Below the pieces are notes generated by a model. That model was not told the DNA's origin. It saw nothing but the letters and a program-made list of their open reading frames with translations, and did not search any database. Below, piece by piece: positions 9,307 through 16,754 of a stretch of DNA of 37,008 nucleotides. The DNA comes from Nitrospirota bacterium (lineage in GTDB: Bacteria > Nitrospirota > Thermodesulfovibrionia > UBA6902), in contig JACRHD010000060.1 of the NCBI GenBank assembly GCA_016234115.1, forward strand, positions 105,135 to 142,142. Reading direction: 5' to 3'. Positions within the stretch are counted from its first letter, which is position 1, and each line of letters opens with the position of its first letter. Both the position numbers and the translations under genes were made by a program.

Positions 9307-9340
9307 TCCCCCTTCATCCCCCTTTTCCAAAGGGGGAGAC
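9307..9340. repeat. Right-hand copy of the CCCCCTT..AAAGGGGGAGA repeat
   Basis: Contains a tandem CCCCCTTCATCCCCCTTTT run and an AAAGGGGGAGAC arm, related to the sequence at 9102-9140. Together the two copies bracket the DUF559 remnant. Confidence 0.65.
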
Positions 9341-9386
9341 ATCAGTTGACCCACACTCTTACGCGATGAGCCGGGAAAATAAAAAA

Positions 9387-9490
9387 GGATGCTGACTCAT
9401 GAGGGGACATGGCTGAAGTTAAAAGGTTTGGGCTCTTAGCGTAGGCAGGGAATAACCTTTTAAAATCTAAGTCAGCATCCTGTGCTTGAT
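9387..9490. other. Structured repeat element, copy A (possible ncRNA or MITE-like)
   Basis: The outer stem GGATGCTGAC (9387-9396) pairs perfectly with GTCAGCATCC (9471-9480). An inner stem TTAAAAGGTT (9419-9428) pairs perfectly with AACCTTTTAA (9454-9463). Between the stems lies GGGGACATGGCTGAAGT, and TGTGCTTGAT follows the 3' arm. The outer stem, the GGGGACAT..TGAAGT block and the 3' TGTGC.TTGAT block recur at 14526-14621. On the minus strand the outer hairpin is followed by TTTTTTATTTT, so this copy could also terminate minus-strand transcripts. Coding strand, if any, is unknown. The rest of the 8964-9615 gap holds only the DUF559 cassette and no further ORF I can support. Confidence 0.6.
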
Positions 9491-9615
9491 TACTGTTTCA
9501 TCTTACAACTAAATCATACGAAAATCAACAGGCCCCGTACATGATATAGATCATATATAATAATACGTTGCCTTTCGAACGCACTTCAACCGTTGAAACC
9601 CTTTGTAATTAATCA

Positions 9616-11319
9616 TCATTCCTGCGCCGGCCTCCCCAAGGGGAAACACAGGGTAAAGGTCGAGCCTTTATCAACCGCGCTTTTCACCTCCACGAAGCCG
9701 CCGTGCGACTCTACAATCTTTCGCGTAATGGAGAGTCCTAACCCCGTGCCTTTCTCAAGCACCTTTGTCGTGTAAAACGGCTCGAAGATCAGATTCAGCC
9801 TCTCCGGCAGTATCCCCATGCCCGTATCGCTGATCTTCACACAGACATAAGGCCTTCCTTCATGGATTTCTTCGGCCGTCACGACGGTCAAAACGCCGCC
9901 TCCGGGCATGAAATCGACCGCGTTTAAGACTATATTTTCGACTGCCTCGATCGCGTGCTCCTTATCTATGGGTATCCTCGGCACGTCGCCGTATGCCTTA
10001 TTTACGGAAATGGACTTCTCCCTGCATATCTCCTCATTCAGATTCAATACCCTGTCGAGTATCTCGTGAATATCATATTCTTCAATATTGGGCCCGGTGT
10101 CACGGGAATAAACAAGCACGCTTTTCAAAATCCCTTCCAGCCGGTTGACCTCGGATATGATGAAGCTCAGATAATCTTTCTCCTTCGTCCCTTCTGCGAC
10201 CTTCCTCTCCAGCCTTCTCGCGAAACCGCCGATTGCTGTAAGGGGGTTCCGTATTTCATGAGCCACATTGGCTGCAAACCTGCCCAGGGCCGCAAGCTTT
10301 TCAGCCTGCAACAACTGTTCCTGAAGGCCCCTCTTTTCCTCTTCCGTCCTCTTGCGCTCTATTATGCCCGCGAGAGTCGTTGCGACGGAAGTAAGAAATT
10401 CCGCTTCACCGCCGGATCGCTTGTGGCCTTCTCTTACAAAAATATTGATTAACCCCAGCGTGCTTCCCCCTGAAACTATCGGAACGCAGTAATGGCCGTG
10501 AGGGTACATGCCTTCAAAGTGGATCGTATGGCGGTCGTCAACCTGATCCGCATAGATCAGCTCTGCATGCAGGGCCGCCTCGCCGCAGAGACATTTGCCG
10601 AACGGTATGCTCTCGCACAGCAGACGCTCTCCCTCCGAAAGGCCGCGCTGCGCCACCATTTTCAGGGTGGCCGGTTTATCTTCATCCACGATAAAAATGG
10701 CGCCTCTGGACTGCATGGAGAGATGCGGGACCAGAATTATAAGATCAAGGATCCGTCTGCACTGCTCATGCAGCGGCAGGGGCTCCAGTGATATCTTCAA
10801 CATCGAGTTCATTACCTTCTGGATATGGTAATTCATGTCGTCCTGCTCTTCCATCTGTTTGCGTCTTGTTATGTCTCTGATGGCTGCGGTGGCGATAATT
10901 TCACTGTCTACATTCAGGGAGCTGAGGCTGATGTCAACCGGGAACTCTTCACCGTTTTTCCTCAAGGCATACAGCTCATAACCCTCGCCCATATGACGCA
11001 CCCTGGGAGCGGCGAAATATCCCCTGACGTGTCTGCGGTGTTTTTCATGAAACCTTCCCGGGATAAGCACGTCGAGGTCTTTGCCGGCAATCTCGTCCCT
11101 GGCGTATCCGAACATGACTTCAAACTGCGCATTGGCCATGACAATTTTCATGTCTCTGTTTACAAATACCATCGCGTCAGGGGCCGTCTCAAGCAGTTTT
11201 TCATACTTTTTCTGCGCCTGCAGCAGCTCGGTTTCGCATTCATTCACCTCGCCGACTTTCCTGCGCATTTCTTCGAGTTCCTGCAGACACTCATCTATAG
11301 TCCTGTTATCATCCGGCAT
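9616..11319 (-). CDS. PAS-GAF sensor histidine kinase
   Basis: A 567-residue cytoplasmic kinase without membrane helices. Order: coiled coil 1-40, PAS about 40-155 ending in the IRDITRRK linker, GAF about 170-325, HisKA with the phospho-acceptor H354 in NVAHEIRNPL, and HATPase with N box around N466, G1 DTGMG (498-502), FEPFYTTK (512-519) and G2 GTGLGL (524-529). The GAF domain carries C243, C245 and C278 in FGKCLCGEAA and PHGHYCVP, which could serve redox or metal sensing. No response regulator is adjacent, so it is an orphan here. It is transcribed divergently from the thioredoxin gene. Signal and output unknown. Confidence 0.92.
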   Translation of the reverse strand: MPDDNRTIDECLQELEEMRRKVGEVNECETELLQAQKKYEKLLETAPDAMVFVNRDMKIVMANAQFEVMFGYARDEIAGKDLDVLIPGRFHEKHRRHVRGYFAAPRVRHMGEGYELYALRKNGEEFPVDISLSSLNVDSEIIATAAIRDITRRKQMEEQDDMNYHIQKVMNSMLKISLEPLPLHEQCRRILDLIILVPHLSMQSRGAIFIVDEDKPATLKMVAQRGLSEGERLLCESIPFGKCLCGEAALHAELIYADQVDDRHTIHFEGMYPHGHYCVPIVSGGSTLGLINIFVREGHKRSGGEAEFLTSVATTLAGIIERKRTEEEKRGLQEQLLQAEKLAALGRFAANVAHEIRNPLTAIGGFARRLERKVAEGTKEKDYLSFIISEVNRLEGILKSVLVYSRDTGPNIEEYDIHEILDRVLNLNEEICREKSISVNKAYGDVPRIPIDKEHAIEAVENIVLNAVDFMPGGGVLTVVTAEEIHEGRPYVCVKISDTGMGILPERLNLIFEPFYTTKVLEKGTGLGLSITRKIVESHGGFVEVKSAVDKGSTFTLCFPLGRPAQE

Positions 11320-11393
11320 AACAATACCTTTTCAAATCTTATCACTTTATGACGGGAAAACAAGAGTTGGGGCCTGAACCCGGTGCCCTTTCC

Positions 11394-11402
11394 TGATATA
11401 AT
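11394..11402 (+). promoter_or_regulatory. Extended -10 promoter candidate for the thioredoxin operon
   Basis: TGATATAAT forms a TGnTATAAT extended -10 element about 40 nt before the TTG start at 11441, inside the divergent intergenic region. No good -35 is visible, as is usual for extended -10 promoters. Confidence 0.5.
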
Positions 11403-11440
11403 ATTTGTGACGGCGGTCATAAATACAAAGGAGCTTTTCA

Positions 11441-11887
11441 TTGCCTGGGTCCATTATTCTAAGATGCAGTTCCTGCCGTACGCTGAACCGTCTTCCCGCG
11501 AATAAACTGTGGGACCGGCCGGTTTGCGGAAAGTGCGGGAAACATCTTGAGTTCCCGAAAGGACCTGTTACGGCTGCCGGCCCGGATATTGATCGTGAAA
11601 TAAATGACTGGCCCATGGCGCTGCTTGTCGAATTCAGGGCCGCGTGGTGCGGGCACTGCCGCCGGATCGAACCGGCCGTTGCGGACCTGGCGGAAAGGAG
11701 GGCAGGATTTCTGAAAGTAATTCAGGTCGATATAGACAGTGAACGGGACATCTCGAACCGTTTTTCGATTAAAGGCACCCCGACGTTCCTCCTTTACCGG
11801 GGCGGCCGTATGCTTTCAAGGCTTGACGGCTCGCCCAGGGACCGGCGGGCCCTGGAAAACTGGCTCGATCAAGCGCTGGACAAATAA
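11441..11887 (+). CDS. Thioredoxin with N-terminal zinc ribbon and CGHC active site
   Basis: A 148-residue protein. The N-terminal zinc ribbon has C9, C12, C29 and C32, as in thioredoxin 2 (TrxC). The thioredoxin fold has an active site AAWCGHC with C70 and C73, and the cis-proline loop is KGTPTFLLY. TrxC normally has WCGPC; the Pro to His change gives the CGHC seen in protein disulfide isomerases, which usually makes the active site more oxidising. No signal peptide, so it is cytoplasmic. The start is TTG with AAAGGAG 8 nt upstream. It is followed after 3 nt by the TIGR04283 gene, an apparent operon. Likely role: thiol-disulfide exchange, possibly disulfide isomerisation. Confidence 0.85.
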   Translation: MPGSIILRCSSCRTLNRLPANKLWDRPVCGKCGKHLEFPKGPVTAAGPDIDREINDWPMALLVEFRAAWCGHCRRIEPAVADLAERRAGFLKVIQVDIDSERDISNRFSIKGTPTFLLYRGGRMLSRLDGSPRDRRALENWLDQALDK

Positions 11888-11890
11888 ATC

Positions 11891-12580
11891 ATGAGAGCTG
11901 CTATGCTGAGCGTAATAGTGCCCGTGCTGAATGAAGCCAAAACACTGCGTAACTATTTAAGCATGCTCGCGATATCGGAGTGTGAGGAGCTTATAGTCAT
12001 CGACGGAGGAAGTTCGGATGATACAATGGCTGTCGCGGGTGAATTCACGGAGAAAGTATTTCCGGCCGGGACGGGAAGGGCAAGCGCAATGAATTTCGGC
12101 GCGACGAAATCCTCGGGCGATATTCTCCTCTTTCTGCACGCCGACTGCATACTGCCTGAAGACGCATTTACAATTATCAGAGAAACCCTGAGAGACGCTT
12201 CGGTTGCGGCGGGGGCCTTCGAGCTCGCCGTTGAGCACCCCGGCATTCCTTTCAGGCTCATTGAAATGGGGACCAATCTCAGGGCGCGCGCAGCCTCCCT
12301 GCTTTACGGAGACCAGGGGATGTTTCTCAGGAAGGCCGTGTTCGAACGCATCGGAGGGTTCGCCGATATTCCGCTCATGGAAGACCTCGAGATATCATGG
12401 AGATTAAAGAGCTCGGGCAGGATAGTTTTTGTGAAACCGCCCATTAAGGCGTCACCCAGACGCTGGCTTAACGAAGGAATTTTGTATACCACGCTCAGGG
12501 ACTGGATGAACGCCTTCTCGTATACTTTCTTGAAGGTGTCTCCGGACAGGCTGATACAATATTACAGGGACATCCGATGA
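11891..12580 (+). CDS. TIGR04283-family glycosyltransferase (GT2 fold)
   Basis: A 229-residue protein with a GT2 fold: an N-terminal SVIVPVLNEAKTL strand, IDGGSSDDT around residues 38-45, the GRASAMNFGA motif, and LFLHADCILP carrying the acidic metal-binding residue. This matches the rSAM/selenodomain-associated transferase 2 family. It starts 3 nt after the thioredoxin stop and overlaps the next gene by ATGA, so translation is coupled. Family members are routinely paired with TIGR04282 proteins; the substrates are not established. An alternative start is the ATG at residue 5. Confidence 0.85.
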   Translation: MRAAMLSVIVPVLNEAKTLRNYLSMLAISECEELIVIDGGSSDDTMAVAGEFTEKVFPAGTGRASAMNFGATKSSGDILLFLHADCILPEDAFTIIRETLRDASVAAGAFELAVEHPGIPFRLIEMGTNLRARAASLLYGDQGMFLRKAVFERIGGFADIPLMEDLEISWRLKSSGRIVFVKPPIKASPRRWLNEGILYTTLRDWMNAFSYTFLKVSPDRLIQYYRDIR

Positions 12581-13173
12581 AAACCGGCGCGCTGATAATC
12601 ATCGCCAAGTATCCGGAGAAGGGGAAAGTCAAGACGAGACTTAAAGGTCACCTGACGGACGATAGAATCGTCGAGCTATATAAGTACCTCCTGAATAATA
12701 CTGTGCGGAAACTGAAAGCGGTCCCCGGAATTGATACGTTTATCGCCTTTGCCCCGGAAGGAGCAGGGGACTATTTCGCTGAATTCGGCGTCGGCACAAT
12801 CGCCCTGCCTGAAGGAGACCTCGGAGCGAGGATGTTTCACGCCTTTCATGAAGTGTTCCGCGCGGGCTATAAGAAGGCGTCCCTCGCAGGCGCCGATATT
12901 CCGGAGCTTTCCGCCCCGATAATCCTTAAGTCGATTGAACTGCTTTCTGGAAACGACATAGTATTCGGTCCCGCAAAAGACGGCGGTTATTATCTAATAG
13001 GAATGAGAAAACTCATCAGGGAAATTTTTACAGACGTCCCCTGGTCGTCCGCTCAGACGCTGAATAGAAGCGTGGAGCACGCGAAGAGGTGCGGCTATTC
13101 AGTTGCATTCACTGAGATGCTTTCCGATATCGACACTATCGAGGACGTAAAAAGGGCCGGCTTATATAAGTAG
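12577..13173 (+). CDS. TIGR04282-family (DUF2064) nucleotidyl/glycosyltransferase-like protein
   Basis: A 198-residue protein with a CofC/MobA-like nucleotide-binding fold: IIAKYPEKGKVKTRL at the N-terminus, GADIPELS around residue 108, and FGPAKDGGYYLIG with the conserved acidic and glycine residues. This is the rSAM/selenodomain-associated transferase 1 family. It overlaps the preceding transferase by 4 nt (ATGA). The TAG stop codon is the first part of a period-7 repeat, so the repeat abuts the coding end. It probably acts with the preceding transferase in one pathway; substrate unknown. Confidence 0.85.
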   Translation: MKTGALIIIAKYPEKGKVKTRLKGHLTDDRIVELYKYLLNNTVRKLKAVPGIDTFIAFAPEGAGDYFAEFGVGTIALPEGDLGARMFHAFHEVFRAGYKKASLAGADIPELSAPIILKSIELLSGNDIVFGPAKDGGYYLIGMRKLIREIFTDVPWSSAQTLNRSVEHAKRCGYSVAFTEMLSDIDTIEDVKRAGLYK

Positions 13174-13257
13174 TTAGTAGCAAGCAGTTAGTAGTTGGGG
13201 GAAAAGTGCAGGAAGCTCCCTCCCTTAACTACTAACTACTTAACTACTAACTACTTT
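13171..13257. repeat. Period-7 palindromic repeat (TAGTTAG / CTAACTA)
   Basis: The left part reads in heptads (TAGTTAG, TAGCAAG, CAGTTAG, TAGTTGG). The right arm carries the complement in heptads (AACTACT repeated). The arms can form a long imperfect hairpin around a 25-nt centre. It begins at the stop codon of the upstream gene and resembles the elements at 35711 and 36601. Confidence 0.75.
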
Positions 13258-13291
13258 CTCTTGACTCTCCTCCCTGTTGTATAATTATCCG

Positions 13292-14491
13292 ATGTCCGAC
13301 ATTCTCAGGATCGCAGTTGTTCTCGTCATCATAGTCCTTTTACTGAAAAGGAAATGGGGCCTCGGACCCGTGATGGCGCTTTCATCAGCGGTCCTCGCCT
13401 TGCTTTATCTCCTTTCGCCTTCTGAGTACCTGAAGGCCTTGTACACGGCAACGACCGACAGGACGACCATCAACTTTGTCGCGGCGCTCACCCTCATACG
13501 TATATTTGAAAACGTCATGAGAAAAAGCGGGACCATGCAGAAGATGATGGATTCGTTCAGGGGAATGGTCATGGACCGAAGGGTCCTTATGGCCTCGATG
13601 CCCGCCCTCATCGGACTGCTGCCGTCCATGGGAGGTGCCCTCTTTTCAGCCCCGATGGTGGATGAGGCCTCAAAAGACATCCGTATCTCTGCCGAGAAGA
13701 AGGCATTTATAAATTACATGTTCAGGCATCCCTGGGAATTCATACTGCCTCTTTATCCCGGAGTAATCCTGACGGCGGCCATTACATCATATCCGCTGAG
13801 AGACCTGATGCTCGCAAACCTTCCGTACGCGCTGTGTTTACTGATCGCGGGAAGCCTGTGGGGATTGCGTGGCATCGGAAGGCAGAAAGAGGGTTTCAGA
13901 AAGATGTCGAAATCCGGCTTTTTGAGCTTCGTACCTTTAGGCGCAATCGTAATTATGGTAATAGCGCTGCATCTCGACCTGTCGGTCAGTCTTGCAGTTG
14001 TAATTGCAGGCCTGTATCTTGCGCTTCGCTATTCGCCGAGGGGAATTCTTGAGAGCTTAAAGGAGGGGATATCATGGGACATTATAATGATAATCATTGG
14101 AGTGATGACCTTCAAGGCAGTGCTGGGCTTCTCAGGCGCGATCACCGGCATCAGCGCTTTCTTTACCGAGAAGGGGATCCCGGTCCTGCCTGTGCTTTTT
14201 ATCCTCCCGTTTACTTATGGCCTACTGACCGGACTTACAGTCGGTTTTGTAGGCGGCACCTTCCCTATTCTTCTGGGACTTGAAAATACGCACCACATAG
14301 GGGCTGTGTCTTTTGCCTTCGCTTCAGGATATACGGGAGTGCTGCTTTCGCCGGTCCATCTCTGTCTCGTTCTGACGCGCGAATATTTCAAGGCGGAAAT
14401 GGCAGGGGTATACAAAAAGACGGTCATGGCATGTATGCTGATCATGGCGGCGGCACTGATGGAATATTTGATCATCGGGCATTACCGGTGA
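13292..14491 (+). CDS. DUF401 family integral membrane protein
   Basis: About 399 residues from the preferred ATG at 13292; a TTG 15 nt upstream is in frame. It is a polytopic membrane protein of 10 or so helices with conserved LLPSMGGALFSAPMVDE, FRHPWEF and FVGGTFPILLGL segments, typical of DUF401/TIGR00529 proteins, which belong to the ion transporter (IT) superfamily. A transport role is likely; the substrate is unknown. No Shine-Dalgarno is evident, and TATAAT at 13280-13285 lies so close to the ATG that a leaderless transcript is possible. The gene stands alone between the period-7 repeat and structured element B. Confidence 0.85.
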   Translation: MSDILRIAVVLVIIVLLLKRKWGLGPVMALSSAVLALLYLLSPSEYLKALYTATTDRTTINFVAALTLIRIFENVMRKSGTMQKMMDSFRGMVMDRRVLMASMPALIGLLPSMGGALFSAPMVDEASKDIRISAEKKAFINYMFRHPWEFILPLYPGVILTAAITSYPLRDLMLANLPYALCLLIAGSLWGLRGIGRQKEGFRKMSKSGFLSFVPLGAIVIMVIALHLDLSVSLAVVIAGLYLALRYSPRGILESLKEGISWDIIMIIIGVMTFKAVLGFSGAITGISAFFTEKGIPVLPVLFILPFTYGLLTGLTVGFVGGTFPILLGLENTHHIGAVSFAFASGYTGVLLSPVHLCLVLTREYFKAEMAGVYKKTVMACMLIMAAALMEYLIIGHYR

Positions 14492-14525
14492 ACTTGCCGG
14501 GGACCTTATCTATAAATTCAAGGGA

Positions 14526-14621
14526 GGATGCTGACCCTTGTCTGGGGACATTGGTTGAAGTCGAAGGCTGGTGATATGATGTGCCTCTTAACTGTCAGCA
14601 TCCCCCTTGCTGTGCCTTGAT
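14526..14621. other. Structured repeat element, copy B
   Basis: The outer stem GGATGCTGAC (14526-14535) pairs perfectly with GTCAGCATCC (14594-14603), identical to copy A at 9387. The loop has GGGGACATTGGTTGAAGT. The inner stem GAAGGC pairs with GCCTCTT with one bulge and differs in sequence from copy A while keeping pairing. The 3' flank TGTGCCTTGAT is shared. It lies 35 nt after the DUF401 stop and 141 nt before the XRE gene, with no T-run on either strand, so a simple terminator role is not supported here. Confidence 0.6.
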
Positions 14622-14675
14622 CCGGCTCCCCTGTTTCTGATAAATAGAAGTTAAGCTAAAATCCCTCAATAAATT

Positions 14676-14748
14676 ACACTTAATACATTGTATTTGTCAA
14701 GCCTTTTTTTCAATTTTTACGTTGTAGTGAATAGAAAACTTTAAGTGT
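14676..14748. promoter_or_regulatory. Inverted repeat pair upstream of the XRE gene
   Basis: ACACTTAA (14676-14683) and TTAAGTGT (14741-14748) are perfect inverted copies 57 nt apart, the second 13 nt before the start codon of the XRE regulator. They could be operator half-sites for autoregulation. The 8-bp length makes chance possible. Confidence 0.3.
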
Positions 14749-14761
14749 TAGTATCTAATGC

Positions 14762-15136
14762 ATGCTTACCGGAAACATAAAAACGAGCCGTGAAATAGGG
14801 GAGAGAATAAAGAGGAAAAGAAGGGAGCTCGGTATGACCCAGGAGGAGCTTGCAGTAAAACTGGGGGTCACATATCAGCAGATTCAAAGGTATGAAAGCG
14901 GCGTGAACAAACTCAATGTGGAAAATCTTCAGATCGTCGCAGGAGTTCTGGGGACACCGGTCTCATATTTCTTTGAAGACAGGAACAGGGAAAGACACAA
15001 GGTGTCCGAAGAACTGACCCCTTACCTGCCGGGAGAAGAAGGCAGACTTTTAGGCCACTTCCGGAAGATCAGAAAGAGGGATTACAGGAATTTCGTCCTT
15101 CAGATAGTCAGGCTCGCCTCTAAGGACAGGATCTAA
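14762..15136 (+). CDS. XRE-family transcriptional regulator
   Basis: A 124-residue protein with an HTH_3 domain at about residues 12-66 (IGERIKRKRRELGMTQEEL, then YQQIQRYESG as recognition helix), followed by a basic C-terminal region of about 55 residues with no recognised domain. The length resembles small Xre/SinR-like regulators. No clear Shine-Dalgarno precedes the ATG, so the message may be leaderless. It lies upstream of xerC with 131 nt between, including an 18-bp palindrome. Target genes unknown; autoregulation is plausible. Confidence 0.85.
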   Translation: MLTGNIKTSREIGERIKRKRRELGMTQEELAVKLGVTYQQIQRYESGVNKLNVENLQIVAGVLGTPVSYFFEDRNRERHKVSEELTPYLPGEEGRLLGHFRKIRKRDYRNFVLQIVRLASKDRI

Positions 15137-15172
15137 CGTCAGCTCCTTACACGCGCTCATCATCTTTGCTAC

Positions 15173-15190
15173 GCTATCTTGCAAGATAGC
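15173..15190. promoter_or_regulatory. Perfect 18-bp palindrome
   Basis: GCTATCTTGCAAGATAGC is a perfect palindrome with no loop, between the XRE gene and xerC. It could be a dyad operator, for example for the XRE protein, or part of a terminator; no T-run follows. Confidence 0.4.
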
Positions 15191-15267
15191 CCCATACCCT
15201 TTAAAATATCTTTGCAGAAACTTAAAACAACTTGTTACTGAGGAGTTCATAAGTAAAGCCGCATCAT

Positions 15268-16149
15268 ATGAAAAAAAATATCGACCGGTTTCTCGATTAT
15301 TTGAAAGCAGGACAGGGGGTGTCTCCTCTGACGCTGAAGGCATACGCAGAAGACCTGAGAGATTTCCACGCCTTCACTGACAAGCGCCTGAAGAATATTG
15401 ATAATCATGACATCAGGAGTTTTTTGGCTTTTCTGCATCACAAAAAACTGATGAAATCTTCCATTGCGAGAAAGCTGGCCTCGGTCAGGTCCTTCTTCAA
15501 ATACCTTCACAGGGAGGGATTCATATCCAGCAACCCGGCCAGACTTGTATCAACTCCCAGGGTCCCCAAAAATCTTCCGAGGTTTCTTACCATAGACGAG
15601 GTCTTCTCTCTTGTGGAGAAACCGCAGGGCGATACCTTTTCCGCAACGAGAGACAAGGCAATCCTTGAACTACTGTATTCCTCGGGACTGAGAGTAGCGG
15701 AATTGACCTCGCTCGATTTCGGCGATCTCGATATCAAGGAATCGCTCGTCAGGGTGAAAGGCAAGGGGATGAAAGAACGGATAATACCTGTGGGTTCGAG
15801 GGCCATGGACGCGATAAGGAACTATCTCCCGGAGAGAATTTCCCTTAAAAAAGAGTCGCAGGCCCTTTTTTTGAACGTCAGGGGCGGCAGGTTGACACAG
15901 AGAAGTGTAAGGCGTATAGTAGTACATTACAGCAGGATGGTCAGTCTTAGCAGTCATCCCGGCCCTCACACTTTAAGACATACATTCGCAACACATTTGC
16001 TTCATGAGGGCGCGGATTTGAGGGTCATCCAGGAACTCCTGGGGCATTCTTCCCTGTCGACAACTCAAAAATATACGCATGTAGATATCAAACATCTCAT
16101 GGAAGTTTATGATAAGGCCCATCCCATGGCGAGAGATGATGAAAAGTAG
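15268..16149 (+). CDS. xerC: Tyrosine recombinase XerC-like
   Basis: A 293-residue protein of the usual XerC/XerD length. A SAM-like core-binding domain (residues 1-90) precedes the catalytic domain. Active-site residues are R142 (SGLRVAEL), K166, H234 and R237 (HTLRH), H260 (LLGHSS) and nucleophile Y269 (TQKYTHV). It resolves chromosome dimers at dif with a partner recombinase and the FtsK translocase. Placement directly before hslV and hslU matches the xerC-hslVU order known in several phyla and argues for a housekeeping recombinase rather than a mobile-element integrase. XerC versus XerD (or a single XerH/XerA-type) cannot be decided from this sequence alone. Confidence 0.88.
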   Translation: MKKNIDRFLDYLKAGQGVSPLTLKAYAEDLRDFHAFTDKRLKNIDNHDIRSFLAFLHHKKLMKSSIARKLASVRSFFKYLHREGFISSNPARLVSTPRVPKNLPRFLTIDEVFSLVEKPQGDTFSATRDKAILELLYSSGLRVAELTSLDFGDLDIKESLVRVKGKGMKERIIPVGSRAMDAIRNYLPERISLKKESQALFLNVRGGRLTQRSVRRIVVHYSRMVSLSSHPGPHTLRHTFATHLLHEGADLRVIQELLGHSSLSTTQKYTHVDIKHLMEVYDKAHPMARDDEK

Positions 16150-16220
16150 GGCGACCCGGCGGGGCGACCTTACAAATACGGGCGGGTCTTAAACCGCCGC
16201 TATATAATTAAGGAGCAATC

Positions 16221-16754
16221 ATGTTTCACGCGACAACAGTACTCTGCGTAAGAAAAAACGGCAGGACAGCCATCGGCGGAGACGGCCAGGTCACTCTCGG
16301 ACAGACCGTGTTGAAACACAACGCCAGAAAGATAAGGAAAATGTACAACAGCACGGTCCTTGCCGGTTTTGCGGGCGCGACGGCAGACGCTTTTACACTC
16401 TTTGAGAAATTCGAAGGGAAGCTGGAGACCTACAGGGGAAATATCGCGAGAGCGGCTGTAGAGCTTGCAAAGGACTGGAGGACCGACAGGGTATTGAGAC
16501 GTCTCGAGGCCCTTCTTATTGTGGCGGACAAGGACCATTCTTTTATCTTATCGGGCAACGGCGACGTCATTGAGCCTGAAGATGGAATCGCCTCCATCGG
16601 CTCCGGGGGACCCTTTGCGCAGGCGGCCGCAAAGGCGCTCACACTGCATACGCAGTTAGAACCCCGCATAATAGTCGAAGAAGCGATGAAGATAACTTCA
16701 AGAATATGTATTTATACAAATGAATCAATCAGCATTGAGGAGTTAAATGGATAA
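16221..16754 (+). CDS. hslV: ATP-dependent protease proteolytic subunit HslV
   Basis: A 177-residue Ntn-hydrolase. The short propeptide MFHA is followed by [10 protein letters not shown], so mature HslV should begin at T5, the catalytic nucleophile. Conserved [19 protein letters not shown] and [11 protein letters not shown] blocks follow. It forms the double hexameric core of the HslUV protease with HslU. AAGGAG lies 5 nt before the ATG. Its stop overlaps the hslU start by 8 nt, so the two are translationally coupled. Confidence 0.97.
   Translation: MFHATTVLCVRKNGRTAIGGDGQVTLGQTVLKHNARKIRKMYNSTVLAGFAGATADAFTLFEKFEGKLETYRGNIARAAVELAKDWRTDRVLRRLEALLIVADKDHSFILSGNGDVIEPEDGIASIGSGGPFAQAAAKALTLHTQLEPRIIVEEAMKITSRICIYTNESISIEELNG

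Noticed and set aside
10825-11352. A 175-codon plus-strand ORF opposite the kinase gene
   Set aside because: It is an antisense reading of the PAS region with no domain or ribosome site; the minus-strand kinase is unambiguous.
13261-13285. TTGACT and TATAAT upstream of the DUF401 gene as a sigma70 promoter
   Set aside because: The spacer is only 13 bp, and the start point would fall at the ATG; at best the -10 alone is used.
15268-16149. xerC-like gene as a phage or integron integrase
   Set aside because: Length, active site and linkage to hslVU fit a housekeeping Xer recombinase; no att-like repeats or phage genes are nearby.
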